Positions 53,519-62,178 of a stretch of 64,000 nt of DNA are shown piece after piece. The stretch comes from Vibrio sinus. Its GTDB lineage: Bacteria > Pseudomonadota > Gammaproteobacteria > Enterobacterales > Vibrionaceae. Numbering within the stretch: position 1 is the first letter of the stretch; every line of letters begins with the position of its first letter. The DNA is taken from NCBI RefSeq assembly GCF_023634645.1, contig NZ_JAMKMR010000019.1:1-64000 (forward strand), in the 5' to 3' direction. A model generated the notes under the pieces. It was not told where the DNA came from and ran no database searches. It saw only the letters and a program-made list of their open reading frames with translations. A program made the translations under genes and the position numbers.

Positions 53519-54412
53519 TTACTTGTTAGAGAACAAATCGTCTAATGTTTGTTCATATTGGTGATAATTCAGGTGCTGGTATAACTCTTCGCGAGTTTGC
53601 ATGTCTTTGAGTAGGTGTTGCTGAGTTCCTGTTGAGAGCAACTGCTGATAGATATTTTCTGCCGCTTTGTTCATGGCACGAAATGCACTCAGCGGATATA
53701 ACGCCATATTTACACCACATGAAATGAGTTGCTGACGATCATATAAAGGTGTTTGACCAAATTCTGTGATATTGGCGAGTATTGGGACATGTTTTCCGAG
53801 AGCAGCGTCAACCTCTTGAGAAAAAATTTGATATTGCTCTAAAGAAGTCATGGCTTCTGGAAAGAGCATATCTGCGCCATTTTCTATGTAGGAAATGGCC
53901 CTTTGCACCATTTTATCGAACCCTTCAACGGACAAGGCATCCGTTCGAGCCATAATAACAAAGCTCTCATCGACTCTTGCATCAACAGCAGATTTAATGC
54001 GGTCGCACATTTCTTCAGCAGGAACCAGCGCTTTGTTTGGTCGATGGCCACAACGCTTTTGGCTAACTTGGTCCTCTATATGAACGGCTGCAACACCACT
54101 TTTTTCCATCTCTCTAATGGTCCTCGCGATACTAAACGTACCTCCGAAGCCCGTATCGATATCTACCAACAAAGGTAAGTCACATGCGTTGGTTATACGA
54201 TTTACATCTGTAAGCACATCATTGAGCGTCGTGATGCCAAGATCTGGCACGCCATATGATGCATTGGCCACCCCACCACCAGATAGATAGATGGCCTTAT
54301 GACCTACATTCTTTGCCATCATGGCACAGTACGGATTTACCGTACCGACAATTTGTACCAGATCGTTATTTTCAATTTCTTTTCTAAACTTGTCTCCTGG
54401 ACTGAGTCCCAT
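53519..54412 (-). CDS. prpB: 2-methylisocitrate lyase PrpB
   Basis: Cleaves 2-methylisocitrate to pyruvate and succinate, ending the methylcitrate cycle. 297 aa with YLSGGGVANASYGVPDLG, VDIDTGFGG and the active-site Cys motif KRCGHRPNK (KKCGH in most members). AAGGAG precedes the start. First gene of prpB-prpC-prpD. No prpR or GntR regulator, prpE, acnD or prpF is visible locally. Confidence 0.95.
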   Translation of the reverse strand: MGLSPGDKFRKEIENNDLVQIVGTVNPYCAMMAKNVGHKAIYLSGGGVANASYGVPDLGITTLNDVLTDVNRITNACDLPLLVDIDTGFGGTFSIARTIREMEKSGVAAVHIEDQVSQKRCGHRPNKALVPAEEMCDRIKSAVDARVDESFVIMARTDALSVEGFDKMVQRAISYIENGADMLFPEAMTSLEQYQIFSQEVDAALGKHVPILANITEFGQTPLYDRQQLISCGVNMALYPLSAFRAMNKAAENIYQQLLSTGTQQHLLKDMQTREELYQHLNYHQYEQTLDDLFSNK

Positions 54413-54702
54413 ACCATTACTCCTTTCACTTGTATGTGGAATGAGCTAGGCTAATCTTTTATTTCGAGCTGTGCATTCTAAAGCGTGGCTGGATAATCTG
54501 ATCAAGCGGAGAATTGCTTGATACATCACACTAATCGACTTCAAAACCAGCAAACTTACATTTTGAATGCAAAAATGGATTACCTTTATATAGAGAAAGC
54601 GAATTAAGTCTTTAAATCTACACGTGTTTGTTACTTAATCAGTCACTTGACTGGTTAATAAAATGAAATTTAGCGATCGTAAGTAACAGTTAGGATATAT
54701 GT

Positions 54703-56685
54703 ATGTCTGATAGGTATACCGCTTCAGCCAGTTCCATTTCTGCTAAAGATTACAAAGGGAAAGAACACAGTGTTACAGAGTTTACTGTCACTGAAGAACT
54801 ATCGAAACCCTTTGAAATCAAGCTCACTTTAGTGTCGAGTACATTTGAAGTCAGCTCTCAGATAGGGCAAAAACTTACCGTTAATCGATATGACAACGAA
54901 TCCGGCAGTTTAAAACTCTCTAGAAGCTACAACGGTGTCATCACGCATATTCAACAAACTGGCTTAGACTCTACTTTGCAATACACCAGCTATGAGATCA
55001 TTCTTCGACCTTGGCTATGGTTACTCACTCAAACTCACGCTTTTCGCGTATATCAAACGAAATCAACGAAAGACATCGTCTCAGACATCTTTACCAATGC
55101 AGGCTTTAGTGGTTCTTTCAAAGTCAATAGCTTACCTTCGACCAAGCGAGAGTATTGCTTGCAATATAACGAATCAGATTTTGACTTTGTTTCTAGACTA
55201 TTGTCAGAAGAAGGTATTCACTATTTTTTCGAGCACAGTGATGGTGACCATACCTTGGTGTTACAGGACGCAAAAAACCCATTTAGTAAATCAGATGTTG
55301 CCAAGTTCGATATGACAGAAACCAGGACGGGCTCCAACCCTCTTATTGAAAAGTGGATGCCAATGTCCGATTTTCATGGTGTCAGCATCGAACTCACTGC
55401 CTATGACTACTCTCAAACAAAATTGGTCTCAAGTAAAGCGAGTAAATCAAGCAACTCTGTGGGTAATAACTCCAAACTCACCGCTTTACATTATCCCACG
55501 CTAGGCATCACTGGCGATATGACGGATTTAGCAAGCAACTTGGTAAAAAGAAGAATTGAGCACATAGAGCAGTGCTATAGCCAAGTTAAAGCCACTTCCC
55601 AAAATGATTACTTTTATGTGGGTACTTGGTTCTCTCTAAGCAGTCATCTGGACAAATCTCAGCTTGGTGACTTTTTGGTGACCAAAATGACGACGAACTA
55701 CGACCAAAATAACAACTGCACTAGTGAAGTCGAACTGATTTCAACCTCTACCCCACACTACCCTGATGTGTTACCTAAACAGCGGGTGCACGGACTGCAA
55801 AGTGCCGTTGTTGCTGGTTCTACAGCGGGGGATATTAACCAAGATGAACAAGGTCGAGTTAGAATACAATTTCACTGGGACACTGAGGCCAGTGGCGACA
55901 AAACCAGTTGTTATGTAAGGGTTGCACAGATGATGGCCGGCAGCAGTTATGGTACTCAGTTTGTCCCACGCGTCGGCCATGAAGTGTTGGTCGCTTTTAT
56001 CGATGGTGATCCAGACCAACCTATCATCACAGGCAGTGTATACAACAGCAAAAACGCCCCGCCGTATGCAGAAGCAAATACGACCAAAACGGGTATGAGC
56101 ACTAAATTACAAGGTGTGAGCAACGAGCTGTATTTTGATGATAAAAAAGACAATGAATTGGTGTATTTGCACGCGACCAAAGACTTAACACAAGAGATAG
56201 ACAACAACCAGACCGACACTATCAAAGGTGAATATCAGCAGAGCGTCACCAAACAAATGACTATCTCTACCGAAGATAATTACTCCCTAACCTCTAGCAA
56301 AGATATTACTGAAAAAGCGCAAAATATTACGATTGAGGCCGATAGCTCCATTGAGCTAAAAGTAGGCTCGAGCAAAATAACCATGTCAACCTCATCCATT
56401 GCAATAGAAGCAACGAGTATAGATATCAAAGCCAGTAACGCGCTTAGCATGCAAGGCGTTACCGTTGAAAGTAAAGCGACATCTTCGAACAAAATTTCTG
56501 GTGCAACAACCGCACTAGAGGCACAAACCTCTAACTCGATTAAAGGATTGAGTATCACTATTGATGCACAAACTACCTTAAGCGCTCAAGGACAACTCAG
56601 TGCAGAATTCAAATCTGGGCTAAAAGGCACTTTTGATGGCGGTGTTTTAGGAGAGCTTAAAGGCGCTATAGTTAAGGTTAACTAA
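54703..56685 (+). CDS. vgrG: Type VI secretion spike protein VgrG (TssI)
   Basis: 660 aa, canonical VgrG without an added C-terminal effector domain. The gp27-like region covers about residues 1-380 (GQKLTVNRYDNESGSLKLSRSYNGVITHIQQTG, QYNESDFDFVSRLLSEEGIHYFFEH), the gp5 OB fold contains GRVRIQFHWDTEASGDKTSCYVRVAQMMAG and PRVGHEVLVAFIDGDPDQPIITGSVYN, and a repetitive beta-helix tail (IEATSIDIKASN.., many S/T/K) forms the needle. It is divergent from prpB and starts a three-gene unit with the DUF6931-like gene and PAAR. Confidence 0.95.
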   Translation: MSDRYTASASSISAKDYKGKEHSVTEFTVTEELSKPFEIKLTLVSSTFEVSSQIGQKLTVNRYDNESGSLKLSRSYNGVITHIQQTGLDSTLQYTSYEIILRPWLWLLTQTHAFRVYQTKSTKDIVSDIFTNAGFSGSFKVNSLPSTKREYCLQYNESDFDFVSRLLSEEGIHYFFEHSDGDHTLVLQDAKNPFSKSDVAKFDMTETRTGSNPLIEKWMPMSDFHGVSIELTAYDYSQTKLVSSKASKSSNSVGNNSKLTALHYPTLGITGDMTDLASNLVKRRIEHIEQCYSQVKATSQNDYFYVGTWFSLSSHLDKSQLGDFLVTKMTTNYDQNNNCTSEVELISTSTPHYPDVLPKQRVHGLQSAVVAGSTAGDINQDEQGRVRIQFHWDTEASGDKTSCYVRVAQMMAGSSYGTQFVPRVGHEVLVAFIDGDPDQPIITGSVYNSKNAPPYAEANTTKTGMSTKLQGVSNELYFDDKKDNELVYLHATKDLTQEIDNNQTDTIKGEYQQSVTKQMTISTEDNYSLTSSKDITEKAQNITIEADSSIELKVGSSKITMSTSSIAIEATSIDIKASNALSMQGVTVESKATSSNKISGATTALEAQTSNSIKGLSITIDAQTTLSAQGQLSAEFKSGLKGTFDGGVLGELKGAIVKVN

Positions 56686-56686
56686 C

Positions 56687-57265
56687 ATGATATATAAAAA
56701 GATACCGTACAAGTCTGGTCTACAAATATTGAATCGCTTTAAAGCCTCGGAGGATGCCGTTGCTCTAATCACTGAAGATATGTCAGCGCCCGAATCTATT
56801 GAGAGCCTTAAACAGGCTGAGCTGAATTTTGATCTTATCCAGTTTCTTGCCCACGGGTTACCGGTTCGAGAGTCTATCTGGTGGGCTTCGCTTTGCCTTG
56901 ACATGCGCAGCGATGTCTGGTCCCCTATTCAAATGCAATGCGTGAACACCGCACGTGATTGGGTAAAAAGTCCTAGTGAGGAACTCAGACGAAAAGCCGA
57001 GCTATTTGCGAATCGATTAGAGCAAAATTGTGGTCCCTCATGGCTAGCTCAAGCTGTATTTTGGAATGGGTCCGGAAGTATCGTCGCGGCGGATCTCCCA
57101 GTCGTTCTTCCCGACGCGCATTTGTATTCTAAAGCGGTTTCTGGCGCAGTAAACCACGCCGCTGCTTTGCCGCATTGGGATGGAACAAAAGAATATTACG
57201 AAAAAGCCATCAGTACCGCGTTAGATATCGCCGCTGGTGGCAATGGTAAGGAGGTCGAGGCATGA
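56687..57265 (+). CDS. VgrG-PAAR linked protein, DUF6931-like
   Basis: 192-aa soluble helical protein 1 bp after vgrG and overlapping the PAAR gene by 4 bp. Features: FLAHGLPVRESIWWASLCLDM (about residues 53-73), ARDWVKSPSEELRRKAELFANRLEQNCGPSWLAQAVFWNGSGSI, AVNHAAALPHWDGTKEYYEKAISTALDIAAGG. This pattern recalls the DUF6931 family found beside PAAR genes of T6SS loci. A role as chaperone or adaptor for loading the spike is inferred from position, not shown by motifs. Confidence 0.65.
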   Translation: MIYKKIPYKSGLQILNRFKASEDAVALITEDMSAPESIESLKQAELNFDLIQFLAHGLPVRESIWWASLCLDMRSDVWSPIQMQCVNTARDWVKSPSEELRRKAELFANRLEQNCGPSWLAQAVFWNGSGSIVAADLPVVLPDAHLYSKAVSGAVNHAAALPHWDGTKEYYEKAISTALDIAAGGNGKEVEA

Positions 57266-57564
57266 CGTTACCTGCAGCAAGATTAACCGATATGCACGTT
57301 TGTCCAATGCAAACACCAGCTGTCCCCCCGATTCCACATGTGGGAGGGCCTATCATATCTCCAGGCGCTCCAACCGTGTTGGTAGCAAATTTGCCTGCCG
57401 CGACCATGGGTTGCATGTGCACCTGTGTAGGGCCACCAGATTCCATAATTAAAGGCAGCGCCACTGTCCTTTTTGCCAGTCAACCTGCCGCCCGCATGGG
57501 GGATACCACCTCTCATGGCGGAACGATCGTTGCGGGAATGCCAACGGTACTCATTGGCGGATAA
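57262..57564 (+). CDS. PAAR-domain spike-tip protein
   Basis: 100-aa stand-alone PAAR protein that sharpens the VgrG tip. Two copies of the PxAR-type turn are seen (LPAARLTD, QPAARMGD), plus zinc-ligand candidates TDMHVC, IPHVGG, CMCTC and TSHGG. No fused toxin. AGGAGG-like GGAGGTCGAGGC precedes the ATG. Last gene of the vgrG unit. Confidence 0.9.
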   Translation: MTLPAARLTDMHVCPMQTPAVPPIPHVGGPIISPGAPTVLVANLPAATMGCMCTCVGPPDSIIKGSATVLFASQPAARMGDTTSHGGTIVAGMPTVLIGG

Positions 57565-57594
57565 CCAACGCCAACCTACCACCTCTCCATTGCG

Positions 57595-57632
57595 AATTTT
57601 ACTCTTAGTAATTTATCACTAAGAGTAAAATT
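57595..57632 (+). terminator. Inverted repeat downstream of the vgrG-PAAR unit
   Basis: A perfect 15-bp stem (57595-57609 with 57618-57632, ACTCTTAGT..ACTAAGAGT core) with an 8-base loop, ending in T on the plus strand. Lies 31 bp after the PAAR stop. Terminator of the vgrG unit is likely, though AT-rich. Confidence 0.75.
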
Positions 57633-57726
57633 TCATAAAAATACAAAGAAAGTAGACTCGCAGTTTTACCAATACATATGCTTCATACTTTCAGTACGTT
57701 AGGAGGCCAATTGTTAACAAATTGTA

Positions 57727-57743
57727 GTAATAACTGTTATTAC
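57727..57743. promoter_or_regulatory. Palindrome upstream of tssA
   Basis: GTAATAAC-T-GTTATTAC is a perfect 8-bp palindrome around one base, about 250 bp upstream of the putative -10. A regulator site is possible; the regulator is unknown. Confidence 0.4.
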
Positions 57744-57975
57744 CATTTAGAGCTATATTAAAAGCACCTTAGCGCACCTATTTCTCTCTTCAACTGTTAC
57801 TTTAAGTATCAAAAGGTAGCGGGCTTGTTCTTATGATATTTATTATCCGATGGCTTAATTAACAATAAAAGTTGATAGGCCAGTGATTATTCTCCCACAA
57901 TTATGAAATTGATCATAACAAACAATGATGCGCCGCACATAAAGTTTGTCAGTCACATTCAAATTATCCAAACGT

Positions 57976-57984
57976 TGCTATACT
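57976..57984 (+). promoter_or_regulatory. Extended -10 promoter for the T6SS operon
   Basis: TGCTATACT at 57976-57984 fits an extended -10 (TGn TATACT), without a convincing -35 at 17 bp. It lies 237 bp before the tssA ATG. Confidence 0.4.
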
Positions 57985-58221
57985 GTTCACTGTAACTTTT
58001 CTATTAATAATTTGTTTCTATTTTGTATTTTATAACTTGTAACGTTCACGGATATGCTAAGAACACGGTTTAGGTGACTGTCTCTAAACACACTCAATGG
58101 ATTTCTACTAGATATGAACAAGCGACCTACTGATAGGGCTTACGCTTTGGCTAAGAACTGATGTACAGCAGTGTTTACTGAGAAAAATAATTAAACTTCA
58201 ACTATTTAATACGGGAAATCT

Positions 58222-59568
58222 ATGATAGATACGGAGAGTTTTTTAGCTCCAATTTCAGACGATGAGCCTTGTGGAAGCTACCTAAAGCTTGATAGAAGTG
58301 CTTATAGATCAATCAGAAACGCGTTTAATGCTGCTCAATCATCCTTCCGTCAGTTGGTCGAGACACCTGATGCATCTAACGATGAAACTCTGCTTGAAAA
58401 TAACGCCAATAGTTGGGGACAATTAAGAGACATCACCGAAGAAGCTTTACTCAAAAAAACCAAAGATTTAGAAATCTTAGGTTGGTTCATCACTAGCCAA
58501 CTGTTTACCAATGCCCCATTCGAAAATCTTGCCCAAAGTATTGGCCTTATTAGAGGTATGGTCGAGAAATATTGGCATGATCTCAACCCAAAACCACCAG
58601 AGGACAAGCTAAAGTCTACCGATGACGGTGGTCGCACTAAAGAATGGGCCGAATTTAGAATTAAGCCCCTTTTGCAGCTTGTTGGCGAAACACCTGAGTC
58701 AACATCCATTTATGTTCCTCTGCAAATGTTACCAATAATCGGTGACATCACCTACAGTGATTATCTACGGGCCGAGAAAAACGGCACACTCAACGCGTTA
58801 AAAGACCAAGCGAGATCATCTTATTCAAACGAATCTAGAGAGATTTTACTTCAACTATCGGAAGCCTATGTAAACCTTCAGCAATCAGAAAAATCCATCG
58901 CTGAAAAATGTAATGAAGATGGCGCTACCGCCCTCAGCTTTCGCTTTATCAAGGGGAATATTGAAGAGCTGATTAAAGCGATTCAATATCTAGTTGGAGA
59001 GAAAATCCGCCCTTGGCCACTTGATAACGAATACCGCGTTCTGACTGAACAACCTAGTGCAGATAACACTGACGCAGTTGACACTTCATCTCAGCCAGAT
59101 CAGACACAGAACACTCAAAGTAACGAACAAGCGACGGTGACCGTCGCAGCCATTGCACCTGGTGAAATTTTAAATAGAGACCACGCATTTAAAGAATTGA
59201 GAAAAATTTCTGAATATTTCAAAGAAACCGAGCCGCACAGTCCGATTTCGTTTCTATTGGAGAGAGCAATTCGCTGGGGGTATTTAAGCCTACCCGAGCT
59301 TTTCTCCGAAATGATGGGTTCAGAAAACTCCTCTCTCAATCATATCAACCAACTCACTGGTATGGATAACCTTGAAACAGTCGATTTAAGTAGTATCTCT
59401 ATCCACGATACACCAATTCGAAAGCGAAGATCAGCTGAACAACCAGATTCGCTTACAACAGCAAGTAGCAATGAACAAACCAAATCTACAGACTTCGGAA
59501 CAACTGAAACAACATCTGAAGAATCCGAACCTTCACCATCTGATGATTCATCAGGTTTTGAATGGTAA
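58222..59568 (+). CDS. tssA: Type VI secretion protein TssA
   Basis: 448 aa with the ImpA_N domain at about residues 10-130 (ISDDEPCGSYLKLDRSAYRSIRNAF.., EILGWFITSQLFTNAPFENLAQSIGLIRGMVEKYWHDLNP), then a variable middle and a C-terminal acidic, Ser/Thr-rich tail (SEESEPSPSDDSS). TssA primes and coordinates sheath and tube assembly at the baseplate or distal end. Upstream of hcp by 30 bp, it opens the T6SS operon here. Confidence 0.9.
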   Translation: MIDTESFLAPISDDEPCGSYLKLDRSAYRSIRNAFNAAQSSFRQLVETPDASNDETLLENNANSWGQLRDITEEALLKKTKDLEILGWFITSQLFTNAPFENLAQSIGLIRGMVEKYWHDLNPKPPEDKLKSTDDGGRTKEWAEFRIKPLLQLVGETPESTSIYVPLQMLPIIGDITYSDYLRAEKNGTLNALKDQARSSYSNESREILLQLSEAYVNLQQSEKSIAEKCNEDGATALSFRFIKGNIEELIKAIQYLVGEKIRPWPLDNEYRVLTEQPSADNTDAVDTSSQPDQTQNTQSNEQATVTVAAIAPGEILNRDHAFKELRKISEYFKETEPHSPISFLLERAIRWGYLSLPELFSEMMGSENSSLNHINQLTGMDNLETVDLSSISIHDTPIRKRRSAEQPDSLTTASSNEQTKSTDFGTTETTSEESEPSPSDDSSGFEW

Positions 59569-59598
59569 TTAACTGCAATCTAATAAGAGGAACACAAT

Positions 59599-60120
59599 AT
59601 GGCTGGATTATATATGACTATTGATGGCTATACCCCAAAAGGCGCAGCAACAGTCGAAGATATTGGAGGTAAGAAAAACTTAATTGCTATTGATTCGCTT
59701 TCATGGTCTGCAGTTCGTGGCGTAGGAATCGATGTAGGTAACGCCAATAACGCTGACCAAGGTATGGTGGCGTTAGGGGAAATTAACTTTTCTCGCGGTG
59801 CAGATGGCGCATCTCCTTACCTCACTACTTTCCTATATTCACCAGGTGACACAGGTAAAAAAGTCGAATTCGTCGTAAGTAAGCCAGACCGTGGTGGTAA
59901 AGGTATGGTCCCTGTCATGCTTATTACCTTAACTGAAGCACGTGTTTCTAGTTATAACATGGGTTGTAATGACGGTTCTCTACCTTCCGAGAGTGTTAGT
60001 TTAGTCTATTCTACTATCACAAAAGCTTACTATTACGAAGATGAAGGCGGCAAAATCACGAAAGGACCAGAAGTGGCCTTTGATGTACCTAAAGGACAAG
60101 CAACTTCATTAGCAAGCTAA
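59599..60120 (+). CDS. hcp: Type VI secretion tube protein Hcp (TssD)
   Basis: Forms hexameric rings of the T6SS inner tube. 173 aa, starting MAGLYMTIDGYTPKGAATVEDIGGKKN, with the family's GEINFSRGADGASPYLTTF and VSLVYSTITKAYY signatures. Slightly longer than many Hcp proteins (about 160-172 aa). No C-terminal toxin. AGAGGAACAC upstream. Between tssA and tssB. Confidence 0.95.
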   Translation: MAGLYMTIDGYTPKGAATVEDIGGKKNLIAIDSLSWSAVRGVGIDVGNANNADQGMVALGEINFSRGADGASPYLTTFLYSPGDTGKKVEFVVSKPDRGGKGMVPVMLITLTEARVSSYNMGCNDGSLPSESVSLVYSTITKAYYYEDEGGKITKGPEVAFDVPKGQATSLAS

Positions 60121-60141
60121 TTGAATTAAAGGAGTAATACC

Positions 60142-60648
60142 GTGGCACTAAACTCCCAACATAAACGCGTAAGTAAAAACCGTGTAAGTATTACTTATGA
60201 CGTGGAAACTAATGGCGCATTAGAAACCAAAGAGCTCCCCTTTGTTGTTGGGGTGATTGGTGACTATTCTGGACATAAGCAAGATAAGGAAGATTTAGAA
60301 GACCGCACGTTTTATAACCTAGACAAAGATAACTTTGATGCGGTTATGAAACGTGTTGGTCCTGAACTCACCTTAAAAGTGGACAATGTCTTAGCGGACG
60401 ATGACAGCCAGTTCGAAGCGGCTCTTAAATTCAACTCGATGAAAGACTTCAAACCAGAAGCCATCGTTGAACAAGTAGAACCGTTGAAGAAACTGGTTGA
60501 AACTCGAAACCAACTCAAAACTTTACTTTCAAAGTCTGATCGTTCTAGAGATTTAGAAAAGCTCTTAAAAGAAGTTCTACAAAGCGCAGATACCATCAAT
60601 GCTTTGTCAGATGAGCTTGGAATCAACAAAGAAGGAGGAGATGAGTAA
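60142..60648 (+). CDS. tssB: T6SS contractile sheath small subunit TssB
   Basis: 168-aa sheath subunit that pairs with TssC. The start is GTG at 60142 with AAAGGAG 7 nt upstream. Motifs: RVSITYDVETNGALETKELPFVVGVIGDYSG, EDRTFYNLDKDNFDAVMKRVGP and the C-terminal LLKEVLQSADTINAL. Its stop overlaps the tssC start by 1 base, so translation is coupled. Confidence 0.95.
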   Translation: MALNSQHKRVSKNRVSITYDVETNGALETKELPFVVGVIGDYSGHKQDKEDLEDRTFYNLDKDNFDAVMKRVGPELTLKVDNVLADDDSQFEAALKFNSMKDFKPEAIVEQVEPLKKLVETRNQLKTLLSKSDRSRDLEKLLKEVLQSADTINALSDELGINKEGGDE

Positions 60649-62129
60649 TGAGTGCAGAAACCGAAAACCAAGGACAAGGGGAAGCTGCAGAAGGCTCAGT
60701 AAGCTTTTTGGATCGCGCGATCAGCGCGACCACTCAAACCCCTGCTGATACAACCAAAGAGCTTTTCTCTGTACTGGCTGAGCAAGCACTCTCAGGCACG
60801 GTGACTTGGGACAAGAACGTCACTTTAACCATAGAAAATGCTATTTCTGAAATTGACAAGAAACTGTCCAAGCAGTTATCTGCCGTGATGCAACAAGATG
60901 ACTTCCAAAAGCTTGAAGGGTCTTGGCTCGGTTTACAAAAGCTGGTCAAAGAGAGTGAGCTAGGTAGCAGCCTAAAAATCAAAATGGTGGACTTCTCACA
61001 AGACGAATTGCTAGAGCAATTTGAAGATGCACCAGCGATTGATCGTAGTCCACTATTCAACGCCTTGTACCAAGATGAGTTTGGTACCGCAGGTGGCGAA
61101 CCCTATGGCACATTTATTGGTGATTATGAATTTAGCGCAAAAGACGAAGATGTTGCTCTGCTTCGCTACATGGGTGAAGTAGCTGCTGCGTGCCATTCTC
61201 CCTTTATCGCTGCCGCCAATGCTCAAATGTTCGAATTCGATGACTTCACCACGTTTGACGAACACAAACCCGTCGCTGCTGGGTTTGACTCACCAGCGTA
61301 TGCTGCATGGAATTCGTTTCGCGAAAGTGATGACGCTCGATACGTTACATTGACTCTGCCAAGAAGCATGGCTCGCCTGCCTTACGGCGAAAAAGGACTC
61401 GGTACCGATCTGTTCCATTATGAAGAGCTTGATACTGATATGGACGGCAATCCGAAACCTAAGAATAACGGTGAATTAGTTTGGTCTAACGCAGCCTATG
61501 ACTTAGGACTAAAAATGACGCAAGCCTTTACCGCATTTGGCTGGTGTACAGCAATTCGTGGCCTAGACAATGGTGGTAAAGTAGAAAACCTTCCAAACTT
61601 AACTTACAAGACTGAAGCTGGCGATCTTGTTCAACAATGCCCAACAGAAGTCAACCTCACAGATGAACGTGAGAAAGAGTTAAGTGACTTAGGTTTCTTG
61701 CCTTTAGTTCACTACAAAGCCTCTAATTACGGTGTCTTTATTGGTGGACAAACTACGCAAAAACCGAAGACGTATACGGACCCAGATGCAACCTCAAACG
61801 CAGCCATCTCTGCTCGACTACCCTACATCATGGCAAGTGGACGTATTGCCCACTACCTAAAAGTAATGGGTCGTGACTGGTTGGGTTCCAACCTAGAAGC
61901 CGATGATGTGAAGCAAAGGCTACAGTCTTGGATCGATCAATACACCAATGCCGGTGCCATTGGTAATGAACAGAGATCAAAGACCCCACTTGCTGAATCT
62001 TCCATATCTGTCGTAGAACAACCAGGTAAACCAGGTGCCTATTCCGCGGTAGCACACCTTAGACCATGGCTACAACTCGAAGAGCTTACTACTTCGGTTC
62101 GTATGGTCGCAAAAATTCCTGGCGGTTAA
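60648..62129 (+). CDS. tssC: T6SS contractile sheath large subunit TssC
   Basis: 493 aa, usual length. The sheath-forming signatures are ETTRY-like KLEGSWLGLQKL, ..GEPYGTFIGDYEFS, TLPRSMARLPYG, and the canonical terminal strand region RPWLQLEELTTSVRMVAKIPGG, whose ending is typical of TssC. Works with TssB as the contractile sheath recycled by ClpV. Followed by a strong hairpin and a second TssC-like gene. Confidence 0.95.
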   Translation: MSAETENQGQGEAAEGSVSFLDRAISATTQTPADTTKELFSVLAEQALSGTVTWDKNVTLTIENAISEIDKKLSKQLSAVMQQDDFQKLEGSWLGLQKLVKESELGSSLKIKMVDFSQDELLEQFEDAPAIDRSPLFNALYQDEFGTAGGEPYGTFIGDYEFSAKDEDVALLRYMGEVAAACHSPFIAAANAQMFEFDDFTTFDEHKPVAAGFDSPAYAAWNSFRESDDARYVTLTLPRSMARLPYGEKGLGTDLFHYEELDTDMDGNPKPKNNGELVWSNAAYDLGLKMTQAFTAFGWCTAIRGLDNGGKVENLPNLTYKTEAGDLVQQCPTEVNLTDEREKELSDLGFLPLVHYKASNYGVFIGGQTTQKPKTYTDPDATSNAAISARLPYIMASGRIAHYLKVMGRDWLGSNLEADDVKQRLQSWIDQYTNAGAIGNEQRSKTPLAESSISVVEQPGKPGAYSAVAHLRPWLQLEELTTSVRMVAKIPGG

Positions 62130-62149
62130 TATTTACAACTAACAGTGAC

Positions 62150-62171
62150 ACGGCCGGAGCAATCCGGCCGT
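62150..62171 (+). promoter_or_regulatory. Strong hairpin between tssC and tssC2
   Basis: ACGGCCGGA at 62150-62158 and TCCGGCCGT at 62163-62171 form a perfect 9-bp GC-rich stem with a GCAA tetraloop, followed by ATTTTCT and then the tssC2 start 8 bp later. It lacks a run long enough for a strong terminator and leaves no room for a Shine-Dalgarno, so a partial-termination, RNA-stability or translation-limiting element is inferred. Confidence 0.75.
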
Positions 62172-62178
62172 ATTTTCT

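Larger units (their letters stand above)
57633..58221. other. Long leader/regulatory region upstream of tssA
   Basis: 589 bp without a gene between the vgrG-unit terminator and tssA. It holds the palindrome at 57727-57743, a palindromic TTGTTAACAA at about 57711-57720 and an extended -10 at 57976-57984. I see no sigma54 (-24/-12) consensus. If the extended -10 is right, the T6SS mRNA has a leader of about 230 nt. Confidence 0.5.

Noticed and set aside
57633..58221. Sigma54 promoter for the T6SS operon
   Set aside because: No TGGCAC-N5-TTGC type match was found by eye on the plus strand of this gap.
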